Assembly (NCBI GenBank): GCA_024642645.1 | Contig: JAHEAS010000004.1 | Location: 1 to 18,270 of the forward strand | Source: Saprospirales bacterium | GTDB lineage: Bacteria > Bacteroidota > Bacteroidia > Chitinophagales > Saprospiraceae | Length of the DNA: 18,270 bases | Direction: 5' to 3' | Shown here: piece after piece, positions 1-8,944 of the stretch | Numbering within the stretch: position 1 is the first letter of the stretch | Layout of the letters: every line of letters starts with the position of its first letter | The notes under the pieces: generated by a model | The model's input: the letters and a program-made list of their open reading frames with translations, nothing else | Told to the model about the DNA's origin: nothing | The model's database searches: none | Translations under genes and position numbers: made by a program

Positions 1-1064
1 CCCCAACCACCGGAGATGGCATTTTTGAAGGTGCTGTTGGTATAAACCACGTTGTCATCTGCTTGGATGTCGTTGCGGATATGGCCACCAGAACTGGTGG
101 AGGTGTTGGCGTCGAAAGTGCAACCGATCAAGGTGTAAGATGCATTGCGGACACGGGCTGCGCCGCCCACCCCAGCAGTATTGGAGTTGTTGGTGAAGCT
201 ACAGTTGGTAATCACGAAATTATCAGCGTTCGTAACGGCTGGCAAGCTATCGGTCACACAATAGAGCGCACCAGCGTTGGCAGCCGTATTTTCTGAAAAC
301 GAAGAATTCGATAGCGAAAGGTTGGTGCAATTGGTAGCGTAAAACGCACCTGCATTCGAGGAGGCCGTGGCGTTGTTGTTTTTGGTAAATGTGCAGGAAT
401 CTACGTCCACGCCATCGCAAAGGGTCATGTAAAGCGCCCCAATGCCTGCATTGTCCGAAAAAGTACATTTCTTAATCTCGGAGCCATCGGCAGTGGAAGC
501 GAGGTAGATAGCGCCACCCGTTGCCCCAAAATTGTTGTTCAGGTTGCAATTGCGCACAACTACCGGACTGAGCGCTGCAATACCGCCGCCACTGGAAGTT
601 GGTCCGCTGGCAGCCGTATTCCCGCCGGAAATGGTGAAGCCATCAATCACGGCACTGCCCGACAGCCCCAACCCAACGGCCACCACGTGCATCGCATTGT
701 CCGTGCGGTTGGCGGTTAGGTTGCCGGGGATGTCATTGCCGAGGAGGTCTCCACTGAGTATGGTGACGTTGGCAGATGGATTACGTTGGCTAAGCGCTGT
801 TTCTGTACCAGCAAAGCCCCCGTAGAGGGATACGCCGCCAGGTACGGTAAAAGGAACTGTAGGCAAAGACGGCTTGTAGGTGCCCGCCGCTACCCAAACT
901 TGGCCAGTCGCAGTGCCAGCAAGTGCTGCTTCGAGACTGGAGAAAGCATTAACCCATGAAGTACCATTGTTGGTGCCAGTGGCATTTTGCTTTACAAAAA
1001 CCTGTGCGGACAGGCTCATACTAAAAGCAAGGAACAGGGAAAATGAAAGGTAAATTTGCTTCAT
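1..1064 (-). CDS. Secreted parallel beta-helix protein, 3' part missing (partial)
   Basis: The reverse strand is open from the ATG at 1062-1064 to the left edge of the window, giving 354 residues with no stop. Residues 1-21 are a signal peptide (Lys3, hydrophobic core, cleavage near SLSAQ). Next come GTNNGTSWVNAF and WVAAGTYKP, a start typical of Bacteroidota surface proteins with a right-handed parallel beta-helix (choice-of-anchor Q / Pectate_lyase_3-like). The rest is many short rungs of the type 'NCNLNNN', 'KCTFSDN', 'SCTFTKN', 'NSSFSEN', 'NCSFTNN' and 'GCTFDAN', spaced about 25-35 residues apart, the usual beta-helix turn pattern. The C-terminus, where a T9SS sorting domain would be expected, lies outside the window. 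No catalytic residues can be assigned, so it could be an adhesin, a surface-layer component or a polysaccharide-binding protein. A terminator at 1199-1235 separates it from the upstream gene, so it probably has its own promoter in 1065-1198, although I see no convincing one. Confidence 0.85.
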   Translation of the reverse strand, partial: MKQIYLSFSLFLAFSMSLSAQVFVKQNATGTNNGTSWVNAFSSLEAALAGTATGQVWVAAGTYKPSLPTVPFTVPGGVSLYGGFAGTETALSQRNPSANVTILSGDLLGNDIPGNLTANRTDNAMHVVAVGLGLSGSAVIDGFTISGGNTAASGPTSSGGGIAALSPVVVRNCNLNNNFGATGGAIYLASTADGSEIKKCTFSDNAGIGALYMTLCDGVDVDSCTFTKNNNATASSNAGAFYATNCTNLSLSNSSFSENTAANAGALYCVTDSLPAVTNADNFVITNCSFTNNSNTAGVGGAARVRNASYTLIGCTFDANTSTSSGGHIRNDIQADDNVVYTNSTFKNAISGGW

Positions 1065-1198
1065 ATTGAATGTTTTTTGTTTTTGAAAAAATTGAGTTTC
1101 AAATTGTGGGCGAAAAGGTAGGGCAAAACAAAATGATTTTTTAGCTGCTGTATTGCAAATTCATTCTTGAAAGTCCAGCCGCCCCTGTATTGACTGCT

Positions 1199-1235
1199 AA
1201 AAAAAATCCCAGCAAGCATCGCTTGCCGGGATTTT
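1199..1235 (-). terminator. Intrinsic terminator of the DUF4397 repeat gene
   Basis: Read on the minus strand, AAATCCC-(C)-GCAAGC and GCTTGC-(A)-GGGATTT form a 13-bp stem with one internal mismatch and a 3-nt loop. A run of eight T follows (the A run at 1199-1206 on the plus strand). It lies 25 bp after the stop codon of the gene ending at 1260. Confidence 0.85.
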
Positions 1236-1259
1236 CAACTTAGCTCCTAAATAAAATTG

Positions 1260-3557
1260 TTAACGTGCAATCAGGAAGGGCAAAGCCTTCACGGTATTCC
1301 CATTCTCCATTCTGAGAAAATAAGTCCCATTTTGCAAATTACCCAAGTCAAACTGAATGGTTTGCTGGCCTATTTGTACCACACCAAGGTCTTGAGCGAG
1401 TAACGTCTGGCCCATGAGGTTCACCACAGAAAGCCGGGTGCGGGCTTCTGTTCCGCTGTTGAGCAAAACATTGAGCCAATCCGTGGCTGGGTTGGGCATC
1501 AGTTGCAGCTCCGCTGCAATATCACCGTCATTACTCGGCAGTTGGATGAAATCAACGCCGCCGTTGCCGCCGGTGAAATTATTGTCAACAGGAAGTGGGA
1601 AAGTGCCACCGTTATCGAGTGCTACCCAAGGCTCGAAACCAGGGTTGGCGCCAGAGAGAAAGCCACTCGCAAAAACAACGGCCGAGCGACCTTTCCAGAA
1701 GCTGAGGTCGGCGGTGTACTTGGCCACTACGGTGCTGTTGTCGTTGGCAGGTGTCACGGCGATTTGATAGCTGGCGGCTGGCACGTCCACATAGCCCGAA
1801 AACTCAGCATAGTTTACATCGTCGAAGGCCACACCCCCGTTGGCGAGGATGTCCACTTCGGGGGCATCCGGTGAACCGTGGAAAAACAGCAGTGCCACAT
1901 CTCCGGCGGCGGCCCGCTCACGGCCTTGGTCAAAAATTTCCAAATTGAAACCTGGGTTGCCGCCGACAATGCCGTTGGCTACCACGATGTAGGTTTTACC
2001 ATTGTCCAAAGTTACATCGTAATCAACGAGCGCATCGCTGGCTGCGGTGCTGTTGCCGAGGGCAATGCCCAGGTTAAGATTTACGCCAGCTGGCACGGTG
2101 ATGTACGGCGTGGCGGTGCGGAAAGCGAAGTCGTCGAGCAGTTTATCGCCGTTTACCCAAACATCTACTGTTGGCGTGGGAGAGTTGTGAATGACTTGCA
2201 GACGTGCAATTTTTGCCGTCGGCAATTCCACCACAGTACCGTCTGCTAGCACCACGATGATGGTGAAGCCGGGCGTGCCGCCCAAAAAGCCGGAGGCAAT
2301 GGCGATACCCGCTTGGCCAGCCAAGCCGCTCACGTTGGCTTCGTAGGTTTCAACAATGGCGCTGCTTCCGGCTGGTTTTACATCCAGGTAGTAAGTGCTA
2401 GGGGCCAGTGATAGATAGTTGGCAAAGGAGGGGTAAGTGAAATCGGTAAGCAAGTTCCCGATGCCACGGGCAGCGATGTCCACTGCGGGTGCATCTGGCG
2501 AGCCGTGGTGTACGGCCAGGTCAAAATTACCTGGTGACATGGCTTGCTCTTGGCCCATGTCAAAAATTTCGATGTTGAATCCAGGGCCGGGCACGGTCAC
2601 CAAGCCGTCGGCCACTGCGATGTAGCGCTTGCCATCTTGCAGCACGACCGGGAAGGTGGCGATGGCATCCGCCGCTGAGGCACTGTTGGCTGGTGCTACT
2701 GCAATGTTCAGCGTCACGCCAGCGGGCACGTCCACGAATGGCGTGGCTTTGCGGAATGCGAAATCATCGAGCAGCAAGTTGCCGTTCACATAGATGTCCA
2801 CCTCCGTAGCGGCGGGGTCTGGTGAATTGTGGATGACCTGCAATTTAGCTCCCGTCACTGGAGTTGCAACGGCACTGAGCGGGAAAGTACCGCCGGTGCT
2901 GAGTGCTACCCAAGGCTCAAAGGCTGGGTTGTTGCCGCCAAAAAAGCCACTGGCAAACACGACCGCCGTGCGGCCTTTCCAGAAGCTGAAATCGGCATTG
3001 TAGCTGGCCACGATGGTGGAGTTGTCGTTGGCTGGTGTCACGTCGAGTTGGTAGCTGGCGGCTGGTACATTGGCCAATGAACTGAAATTGCCGAAAGCAA
3101 TATTGTCAAAGAGCACGTTTCCGCCGGTCGTGATGTCCACCATGGGGGCGTCTGGGGAGCCATGGAAAAACAGGACGCCGACATTGTTGGCGCTGTTGGC
3201 CATCTCGCTGGCCATGTCGTAAACGAACAGGTTGAACGGCTGTGCGCCACCCACGACGCCAGCAGCTACCACCACGTAGGTGCCCCCAGCTTGGAATTGT
3301 ACCGGGAAATTGGCGATGGCGTCGAGGGCGGAAGCGCTGTTGGCCGGAGCCACGGCGATGTCAATGTTCACGTTGGCAGGTACGTCAATGTAGGGGGTAG
3401 CAGTGCGGAAGACGAAGTTGTCCAACAGCAGAGCGCCGTTGGCGTAAATGTCAACATTGGGTGTCGGTGAATTGTGAATGATTTGAACTCGTGCCGTTTG
3501 AGCGGCAGCCCACGCCATTGTGATGAGCGTGAGCAGGAGGGTGAACTTTGCTCTCAT
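1260..3557 (-). CDS. Secreted protein with six DUF4397-like half-repeats and a T9SS C-terminal sorting domain
   Basis: 765 residues if translation starts at the ATG at 3555-3557. That start is chosen because it begins MRAKFTLLLTLITMAWAAAQ, a clean signal peptide; an in-frame ATG at 3695 would add 46 charged residues before it. The mature protein is three copies of a ~210-residue module (about 22-228, 237-447, 451-655). Each module has two halves: one opens with 'VIHNSPxPxVDIYVNG', the other with 'FHGSPDAPxVDI'. Both fit the DUF4397 signature (IHxSPDAPxVDVYVNG). Residues 685-765 are a type A T9SS sorting domain (LMPNPATDWLNV, NLMGQTL, NGTYFLRM), so the protein should cross the outer membrane by T9SS and be anchored or released at the surface. 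DUF4397 proteins have no established biochemical role; an extracellular structural or adhesive role is inference. A terminator follows the stop codon. Confidence 0.9.
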   Translation of the reverse strand: MRAKFTLLLTLITMAWAAAQTARVQIIHNSPTPNVDIYANGALLLDNFVFRTATPYIDVPANVNIDIAVAPANSASALDAIANFPVQFQAGGTYVVVAAGVVGGAQPFNLFVYDMASEMANSANNVGVLFFHGSPDAPMVDITTGGNVLFDNIAFGNFSSLANVPAASYQLDVTPANDNSTIVASYNADFSFWKGRTAVVFASGFFGGNNPAFEPWVALSTGGTFPLSAVATPVTGAKLQVIHNSPDPAATEVDIYVNGNLLLDDFAFRKATPFVDVPAGVTLNIAVAPANSASAADAIATFPVVLQDGKRYIAVADGLVTVPGPGFNIEIFDMGQEQAMSPGNFDLAVHHGSPDAPAVDIAARGIGNLLTDFTYPSFANYLSLAPSTYYLDVKPAGSSAIVETYEANVSGLAGQAGIAIASGFLGGTPGFTIIVVLADGTVVELPTAKIARLQVIHNSPTPTVDVWVNGDKLLDDFAFRTATPYITVPAGVNLNLGIALGNSTAASDALVDYDVTLDNGKTYIVVANGIVGGNPGFNLEIFDQGRERAAAGDVALLFFHGSPDAPEVDILANGGVAFDDVNYAEFSGYVDVPAASYQIAVTPANDNSTVVAKYTADLSFWKGRSAVVFASGFLSGANPGFEPWVALDNGGTFPLPVDNNFTGGNGGVDFIQLPSNDGDIAAELQLMPNPATDWLNVLLNSGTEARTRLSVVNLMGQTLLAQDLGVVQIGQQTIQFDLGNLQNGTYFLRMENGNTVKALPFLIAR
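1593..2207 (-). repeat. DUF4397 double module, copy 3
   Basis: Residues 451-655 of the secreted repeat protein. The first half starts ARLQVIHNSPTPTVDV and the second FFHGSPDAPEVDI. Its second half is very close to that of copy 1 (shared VPAASYQ, VTPANDNST, SFWKGR, AVVFASGF), also at DNA level. Confidence 0.85.
2217..2849 (-). repeat. DUF4397 double module, copy 2 (diverged second half)
   Basis: Residues 237-447. The first half (KLQVIHNSPDPAATEVDI) is close to copies 1 and 3. The second half keeps HHGSPDAPAVDI but has LAPSTYYLDVKPAGSSAI and GLAGQAGIAIASGF where the others have VPAASYQ and SFWKGR. Confidence 0.85.
2874..3494 (-). repeat. DUF4397 double module, copy 1
   Basis: Residues 22-228, directly after the signal peptide. 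The first half starts ARVQIIHNSPTPNVDI and the second FFHGSPDAPMVDI. It ends EPWVALSTGGTFPL, matching EPWVALDNGGTFPL at the end of copy 3. Confidence 0.85.
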
Positions 3558-4172
3558 TGATACATTTTTTTGGTTAGAAAATAAAATCGAGGGGTGAAAC
3601 AGTGAAGGACTTTTTGGGTTTACGCCACGACGAGATTTGACGGGTGAATGACCATTTTCTAATCCAGTTTTAATTTCAGCATTGGAAGTTCGCAATTTTC
3701 CGACCGGCTTTTTTTCTTGGAAGTTGTGGGTAAAACGGGGTCTGAGGTATAGCTCACAGATTTCTCGAATTTACGTGAACCAGCTTACTACTTGATTGTT
3801 ACGAAACGCTGAGGCTATGGCTTAACTGTCTTACTACTTTTGTTTTGTGCCTGGTCAATGTTCAATTCTTCACTATATCAAATGGTATCATGAAACAAAC
3901 CTTAAACTGCACTCCTACCTTGCTTTTATTTACGGCTTTAATATAATGGGCTTCAACATTCTGCCACTTTTGCTGCAACCTCGATGAAGTGGTAACAATG
4001 TCACAAGCCTCCAAAAATCCCCTCAATACTAGGTCATTTGTCAACAGATTTTGCAGCTTTGCACCTGTTGTTCAGCCGCTCAAGTTTCAGATATTGCTAA
4101 CATTACACCTTTCAAAACGAACCTGATTTTTCAACTTTTTAAAAACCACTTTCCGCTACTAAATCTAATTGT
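3558..4172. other. 615-bp divergent intergenic spacer, no gene seen
   Basis: This lies between the start codons of the DUF4397 repeat gene (minus) and susC (plus), so it should carry both promoters. A -7-like TACTTTTG is at 3835-3842 on the plus strand but has no TTTG about 20 bp upstream. A 60-codon minus-strand frame (3862-4044) has no recognisable domain or signal peptide. I see no tRNA, strong hairpin or long repeat. Confidence 0.6.
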
Positions 4173-7100
4173 ATGAAAAAAATTATCCAAACATTGCTAC
4201 TGCTGTTCCTCTGCACGGCAGCATTTTCCCAAACAACCGTGCGGGGAATAGTCACAGACGCTAGTACTGGTGAATCGCTTATTGGTGCTACCGTGCTCGT
4301 CAAAAATACCTCAAATGGCACCGTCACAGAGCTGGATGGAAGCTATGAAGTGAGGGTTGAAAGCGGGCAGAACACGCTGGTTTTCACTTTTACCGGGTTC
4401 CAAGAAAAAACGGTGAACGTGGATGGCCGCAGCGAAATAAATGTCCAAATGGAATCAAGTTCTACCCTGCTGGACGAGGTGGTCGTCGTCGGTTATGGCG
4501 TTCAAAAGAAGAGCGTGGTTACTGGCTCCATCTCAAAAGTAAAAGCAGAAGACCTTAAAGACATGCCCGTTACCCGTATCGAGCAGAGCTTGCAGGGCCG
4601 AACCTCTGGTGTGCGGGTCACTTCAAGTTCGGGTCAGCCGGGTTCTGGCGCAACAGTGCGCATCCGTGGTACGACGACCATCGGCGACTCCAACCCGCTC
4701 TTCGTGGTGGATGGCGTGCCCATTGAGGGTGGAATCGACTACCTCAACCAGAGCGACATCGAGTCCATCGAGGTATTGAAAGATGCAGCATCGGCAGCCA
4801 TTTATGGCGCACGGGCAGCCAACGGTGTTGTCATCGTCACCACTAAGCAAGGAAAATCGGGGGCCATGGAAGTCAACTACAGCGGCTATTACGGCGTACA
4901 AAACCCTTGGCGCCAACTTGACCTGCTCAATGCCTCCGAGTACGCTACCCTGATGAATGAGGCGTCTGTTAACGCAGGACAAGGCGTTGTTTTTGCTAAC
5001 CCAGATGCATTGGGCGAAGGCACCGACTGGCAAAAAGCCATTTTCAATGAAAATGCGCCTATTCAAAACCACGAACTGAGCCTTTCCAGCGGCAGTGAGC
5101 GTTCGACTTATTATGCTTCCTTCGGCTATTTTGACCAAGATGGTATCGTCGGCAACCGGGACGACAGCCGCTACCAGCGCTTCACGGTTCGCCTCAATTC
5201 GAACCACAACGTGTCCAAAAGAATTAAGGTAGGTAACACCTTGGGCTATACCCGAACAGTGGGCAGGGGCGTTGCGGAGAACACCGAGTTCGGCTCGCCA
5301 CTAGGCCGGGCCATCAACCTCGACCCCATCACGCCTTTGTACGAATCTGACCCCGCCGTGCTGGCGGAACCTCGTTATGCCAACAATTTCAATGCTTTGG
5401 TGCGAAACAAAAGCGGACAGATTTACGGCATCTCCGACATTATCACTTCTGAAATCCTGAACCCGGTAGCGGCGCTGGAAGTAGCGCAGGGAAGGGGCTA
5501 CGCCGACAAGTTTGTCGGGTCGGTTTTCGGGGAACTGGAAATCATCAAGGGCCTAAAATTCCGCTCGAACATTGGTGCCGACCTTGCCTTCTTTGGCGGT
5601 GAAGGCTTCACGCCCATTTTTTACCTGAACGCTACCAACCAGTCGTTGGTCACCAGCTACAACCGCAGCTTGGGCCGTGGTTTGGTTTGGAACTGGGAGA
5701 ACACCCTGAACTACGACTTTACCACTGGCGCACACCAAGTGACGCTGTTGGCTGGAACAACGGCTAAAAAATCCACTGGCCAGTTCCAGGGCGGCAATAT
5801 CACTGACATTCCAGTGAACAGCATTGAGGATGCATCCCTGTTATTCGCTACCGACCCTGCCAGCCAGACTTTCTATGGTTACGAGTACGAAAACACACTG
5901 GCCAGCTACTTCGGCAGGGTCAATTACAATTTTGCTTCGAAGTACCTGCTCACAGCGCTGCTGCGGGTGGATGGTTCTTCCCGGTTTGGCTCCAACAACA
6001 AGTACGGTATGTTTCCTTCCGTTTCGGTGGGCTGGGTGCTAACGGAGGAAGACTTTTTTCCTAAAAACAATGCGATCAACTTCCTGAAATTCAGGGGGTC
6101 CTATGGTGTGAACGGCAGCGACCGCATCGGCGATTTCCGCTACGTATCGACGGTGGGTGGCGGAAGGAGCTACACTTTCGGGGACTCGGAGCAGCTCATC
6201 AACGGTGTCAGTCCGAACGCCATTGCCAACCCCGACCTGCGCTGGGAAGAAACCATACAGACCAACTTCGGATTTGATGCCAAAATCTTCAAGGGCGTAG
6301 GTGTGACTTTCGATTGGTTCAACAAAACCACCAGTGGCATGTTGCTCGGCGTGGAGGTGCCTGCCTACGTTGGCAATGTTGGCCCCATCGGCAACATCGC
6401 CAAGCTGGAAAATAAGGGCTACGAACTGGAACTGTCATACGGCAAAACATTTGGCGGTTTGAGTTTTGACTTCTCCGGAAACGTTTCCTACGTTCAAAAC
6501 AAAATCCTTGACCTCGGCGAAGACAAAACCTTCCTGCCGGGCTTGCAGCGCTTCGGCCCGCAGGGCATCGAGCTGACCCGCACCATCGTTGGCAATGCCT
6601 ATGAGTCATTTTATGGATATAAAACGGATGGGTTGTTCCAAAACCAAGCGGAAATCCAGAACTACACCAATGACGAAGGGATGAAGTTGCAGCCCAATGC
6701 ACAGGTGGGTGACATCCGGTTCGTGGACGTGAACAACGATGGCATCGTCAACGAGGACGACCGCACCATCATCGGCGACCCCACACCAGACTGGACTTAT
6801 GGTTTCAACATGAGCTTAAAATTCAAAGGTTTCGACCTGATGTTGTTTGGTCAAGGTGTTCTTGGAAACGACGTGTACAACGCCACCCGCCGCTTCGATT
6901 TGCCGAAGGCAAACTTCACCACCGAAGCGCTGGACCGCTGGACGGGCGAGGGCACTTCCACCTATTTCCCCCGGCTTTCGCTTAACGACAGCAACCAGAA
7001 CCTGACCCGCAGCTCTGATTTTTGGGTGCAAAACGGAGCCTTTTTCAGGATCAAAACCCTTCAACTCGGTTATAATCTGCCCACTGCCGTTGCTGCCAAG

Positions 7101-7268
7101 GCTGGCATGAAAAGGGCCAGGGTTTATATCTCTGGCAACAACCTCTGGACGCTCACCGGCTACAAGGGCTTCGACCCGGAAATCGGTGCTGGCGCTGGTG
7201 TGGACAAGGGTATTTACCCACAGCCAAGGTTTTACCTGATGGGTGTGAACGTGACTTTTGGCAACTAA
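4173..7268 (+). CDS. susC: SusC/RagA-family TonB-dependent outer membrane transporter
   Basis: 1031 residues, normal for the family. It forms the outer membrane barrel that imports oligosaccharides, driven by TonB, with the SusD-like lipoprotein as lid. Residues 1-20 are a signal peptide (ends AAFSQ). Residues 22-95 are a carboxypeptidase-regulatory-like domain (GIVTDASTGESLIGATV). LDEVVVVGYG at 100-109 is the TonB-box-like motif. The plug spans about 116-228 and carries the SusC signatures FVVDGVP (177-183) and SIEVLKDAASAAIYGARAAN (198-217). The rest is a 22-strand-type barrel ending in an aromatic beta-signal (FYLMGVNVTF). No extra N-terminal STN domain is present, so signalling to an anti-sigma factor is not expected. 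It is followed 51 bp later by the SusD partner. The gene symbol denotes family, not starch specificity; the GH16 neighbour points to a beta-glucan. Confidence 0.95.
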   Translation: MKKIIQTLLLLFLCTAAFSQTTVRGIVTDASTGESLIGATVLVKNTSNGTVTELDGSYEVRVESGQNTLVFTFTGFQEKTVNVDGRSEINVQMESSSTLLDEVVVVGYGVQKKSVVTGSISKVKAEDLKDMPVTRIEQSLQGRTSGVRVTSSSGQPGSGATVRIRGTTTIGDSNPLFVVDGVPIEGGIDYLNQSDIESIEVLKDAASAAIYGARAANGVVIVTTKQGKSGAMEVNYSGYYGVQNPWRQLDLLNASEYATLMNEASVNAGQGVVFANPDALGEGTDWQKAIFNENAPIQNHELSLSSGSERSTYYASFGYFDQDGIVGNRDDSRYQRFTVRLNSNHNVSKRIKVGNTLGYTRTVGRGVAENTEFGSPLGRAINLDPITPLYESDPAVLAEPRYANNFNALVRNKSGQIYGISDIITSEILNPVAALEVAQGRGYADKFVGSVFGELEIIKGLKFRSNIGADLAFFGGEGFTPIFYLNATNQSLVTSYNRSLGRGLVWNWENTLNYDFTTGAHQVTLLAGTTAKKSTGQFQGGNITDIPVNSIEDASLLFATDPASQTFYGYEYENTLASYFGRVNYNFASKYLLTALLRVDGSSRFGSNNKYGMFPSVSVGWVLTEEDFFPKNNAINFLKFRGSYGVNGSDRIGDFRYVSTVGGGRSYTFGDSEQLINGVSPNAIANPDLRWEETIQTNFGFDAKIFKGVGVTFDWFNKTTSGMLLGVEVPAYVGNVGPIGNIAKLENKGYELELSYGKTFGGLSFDFSGNVSYVQNKILDLGEDKTFLPGLQRFGPQGIELTRTIVGNAYESFYGYKTDGLFQNQAEIQNYTNDEGMKLQPNAQVGDIRFVDVNNDGIVNEDDRTIIGDPTPDWTYGFNMSLKFKGFDLMLFGQGVLGNDVYNATRRFDLPKANFTTEALDRWTGEGTSTYFPRLSLNDSNQNLTRSSDFWVQNGAFFRIKTLQLGYNLPTAVAAKAGMKRARVYISGNNLWTLTGYKGFDPEIGAGAGVDKGIYPQPRFYLMGVNVTFGN

Positions 7269-7294
7269 TCAAGGTTTGCCAAACTTGATTTTTT
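7267..7294 (+). promoter_or_regulatory. Hairpin plus T-run between susC and susD-like genes (partial terminator or mRNA stabiliser)
   Basis: ATCAAG...CTTGAT forms a 6-bp outer stem, continued after a bulged G by TTT/AAA around a GCC loop, and followed by TTTTTT. It starts in the stop codon of susC. It is AT-rich and weak, so read-through into the SusD gene is expected; a role in tuning the SusC:SusD ratio or protecting the susC 3' end is inference. Confidence 0.5.
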
Positions 7295-7319
7295 AAGTGA
7301 AAAAACTAAAAAAAAGAAC

Positions 7320-8843
7320 ATGAAAAATAAATTTTTAACTCAGAATATCCTCTTGCTAGCGGCCTTGTTGCTGGCCACTTCCTGTAAGAAAGACTTTCTC
7401 GAACTGAAGCCAAAAGGCACGGAGTTGGAGACGAATTTTTACCAAACGCAAGACCAAATTTTCCAAGGTCTGGTGGCTACCTACGATGTGCTCGGATGGG
7501 AAGGCACCGATGGCTGGAATATGGTGCTCGGTCTGTTCAATGCGGCATCCGACGACTGCTACGCTGGTGGCAGCGATGCTTCCGACCAACCAAATTGGGT
7601 AGCATGGGACAATTTTACCCTAAACCCACTGCTCGGCCCTCAGATGGGGCTTTGGCGGAAATACTACTCGGGCGTTTATCGGGCGAACCTGATTTTGCAA
7701 AAAATAGAGGCCGTGGAGAACCTCGACCCGGCCTTCAAAGCGCGCACCATTGCGGAGCTGAAATTCCTTCGGGGCTATTTTTATTTCGACCTCGCACGCC
7801 TGTTTGGCAATGTGCCCGTTTTTACAAAACCCATTTCGCTGGATGAAATCGCTGGGGTAAAACAAGCCAGTCCAGCGGCGGTCTTTACACAGATAGAAAA
7901 GGATTTGACAGAAGCCAAAAACACGCCTGAATTGCCAGAAACCGTTCCACCTGCCGAACTTGGCCGGGTGACGCACGGTGCCGTTGCCGCACTGCTGGGC
8001 AAGGTCATTTTATTCCAAAACGACAACGGTAGGATGCTCGAAGCTGCTGCCAATTTTGAGGAGGTCATCAACGGCGGCAACTATTTCCTGACACCCAACT
8101 ACGGCGATATTTTCAAGCAGGAAAACGAGTTCGGGCCCGAGTCGGTTTTTGAAATCCAGTACGCCAGCAACCGCCCCGGCGATTATAATTGTTGCTTCAA
8201 TTCTGGCCCCGTCAACAACGCCACCGAGGGCAACTACAACATCCAGTTCTTTGGGATGCGGGATTACTCTGGGCCAATCTATTCACCGGGTTGGAGCTTC
8301 TGCCCTGTCACGCCGGAGCTCGTCACCTTCATGCAGGGCGACCCCCGTTTTCAGCATACCATCATTGATGGAAAAGCACTCAAACAGGGTGGCGCTTCTT
8401 ACACCATTGGCTACCAGAACACGGATTATTTTATCAAAAAATACGCACCAATCGCCGAGAACCAAGCGACCGATGGAGAGACAGCGTTGGCTTGGGGGCA
8501 AAATATCCGGGCCATCCGTTATGCCGACGTGCTGCTCATGGCTGCTGAGGCCATCGTGCGGGGTGGCGGTAGCGAAGCCACAGCCCGTGAATACTTGAAC
8601 CAAGTGCGTGCACGGGTGGCATTGCAACCTGAAAGCAGCACCGGGCAGGCCTTGCTGGCAGCTATTTACAAAGAGCGCCGTTTGGAGTTAGCGACCGAAG
8701 GCCAGCGTTTCTGGGACTTGGTGCGCACGGGTGGTGCGAGCGCACTGCCGGGCTTTACGGCAGGTACCCATGAGCACCTGCCAATTCCACAACAGGAAAT
8801 CGAGCTGTCACAAGGGGCACTACAGCAAAATCCTGGATATTGA
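7320..8843 (+). CDS. susD: SusD/RagB-family glycan-binding outer membrane lipoprotein
   Basis: 507 residues, typical family length. It is a surface lipoprotein that binds glycan and closes over the SusC barrel. The lipobox LLATSC puts the lipidated Cys at position 22; the following KK is less common than the acidic or S/D residues often seen after Cys in surface-exported lipoproteins. The SusD-like N-terminal region contains the TPR-type core 'LKFLRGYFYFDLARLFGNVP' (147-166). The C-terminal part shows family signatures: YADVLLMAAEA, LNQVRARV, IYKERRLELATEGQRFWDL and a final LPIPQQEIE..NPGY. Cys at 291 and 292 (NCCF) lie in a loop and may form a disulfide or ligand-site feature. It is downstream of SusC and upstream of GH16 on the same strand, a standard PUL order. 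The glycan cannot be read from the sequence alone. Confidence 0.95.
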   Translation: MKNKFLTQNILLLAALLLATSCKKDFLELKPKGTELETNFYQTQDQIFQGLVATYDVLGWEGTDGWNMVLGLFNAASDDCYAGGSDASDQPNWVAWDNFTLNPLLGPQMGLWRKYYSGVYRANLILQKIEAVENLDPAFKARTIAELKFLRGYFYFDLARLFGNVPVFTKPISLDEIAGVKQASPAAVFTQIEKDLTEAKNTPELPETVPPAELGRVTHGAVAALLGKVILFQNDNGRMLEAAANFEEVINGGNYFLTPNYGDIFKQENEFGPESVFEIQYASNRPGDYNCCFNSGPVNNATEGNYNIQFFGMRDYSGPIYSPGWSFCPVTPELVTFMQGDPRFQHTIIDGKALKQGGASYTIGYQNTDYFIKKYAPIAENQATDGETALAWGQNIRAIRYADVLLMAAEAIVRGGGSEATAREYLNQVRARVALQPESSTGQALLAAIYKERRLELATEGQRFWDLVRTGGASALPGFTAGTHEHLPIPQQEIELSQGALQQNPGY

Positions 8844-8893
8844 AATTTGCTTCAATGACATTCCAAGCAAACTGTCAATTTTCTTAATTTTGT

Positions 8894-8927
8894 AAAACAG
8901 GTCGGTAGCCTTTTGCCGACCTGTTTT
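8894..8927 (+). terminator. Strong 12-bp hairpin between susD-like and GH16 genes
   Basis: AAAACAGGTCGG (8894-8905) and CCGACCTGTTTT (8916-8927) form a perfect 12-bp stem with a 10-nt loop, ending in a T run. It fits an intrinsic terminator and is symmetric enough to work in both directions. Only 17 nt separate it from the GH16 start codon, leaving no room for a promoter after it. GH16 must therefore be reached by read-through or from a start site at or before the hairpin. Confidence 0.8.
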
Positions 8928-8944
8928 AATAAAATACACAGCAA

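Noticed and set aside
3558..3695. Longer N-terminus for the DUF4397 repeat protein (start at 3695)
   Set aside because: It would place 46 charged and polar residues before an obvious signal peptide.
3835..3842. TACTTTTG as a -7 element for susC
   Set aside because: It matches TAnnTTTG, but no TTG lies 18-21 bp upstream and the start codon is over 300 bp away.
3862..4044. 60-codon minus-strand open frame in the divergent spacer
   Set aside because: It has no signal peptide or recognisable domain, and its length is expected by chance in a 615-bp spacer.
4623..5207. 194-codon minus-strand open frame inside susC
   Set aside because: It lies antisense to the well-supported plug and barrel region and has no family features; it is a shadow of the coding strand.
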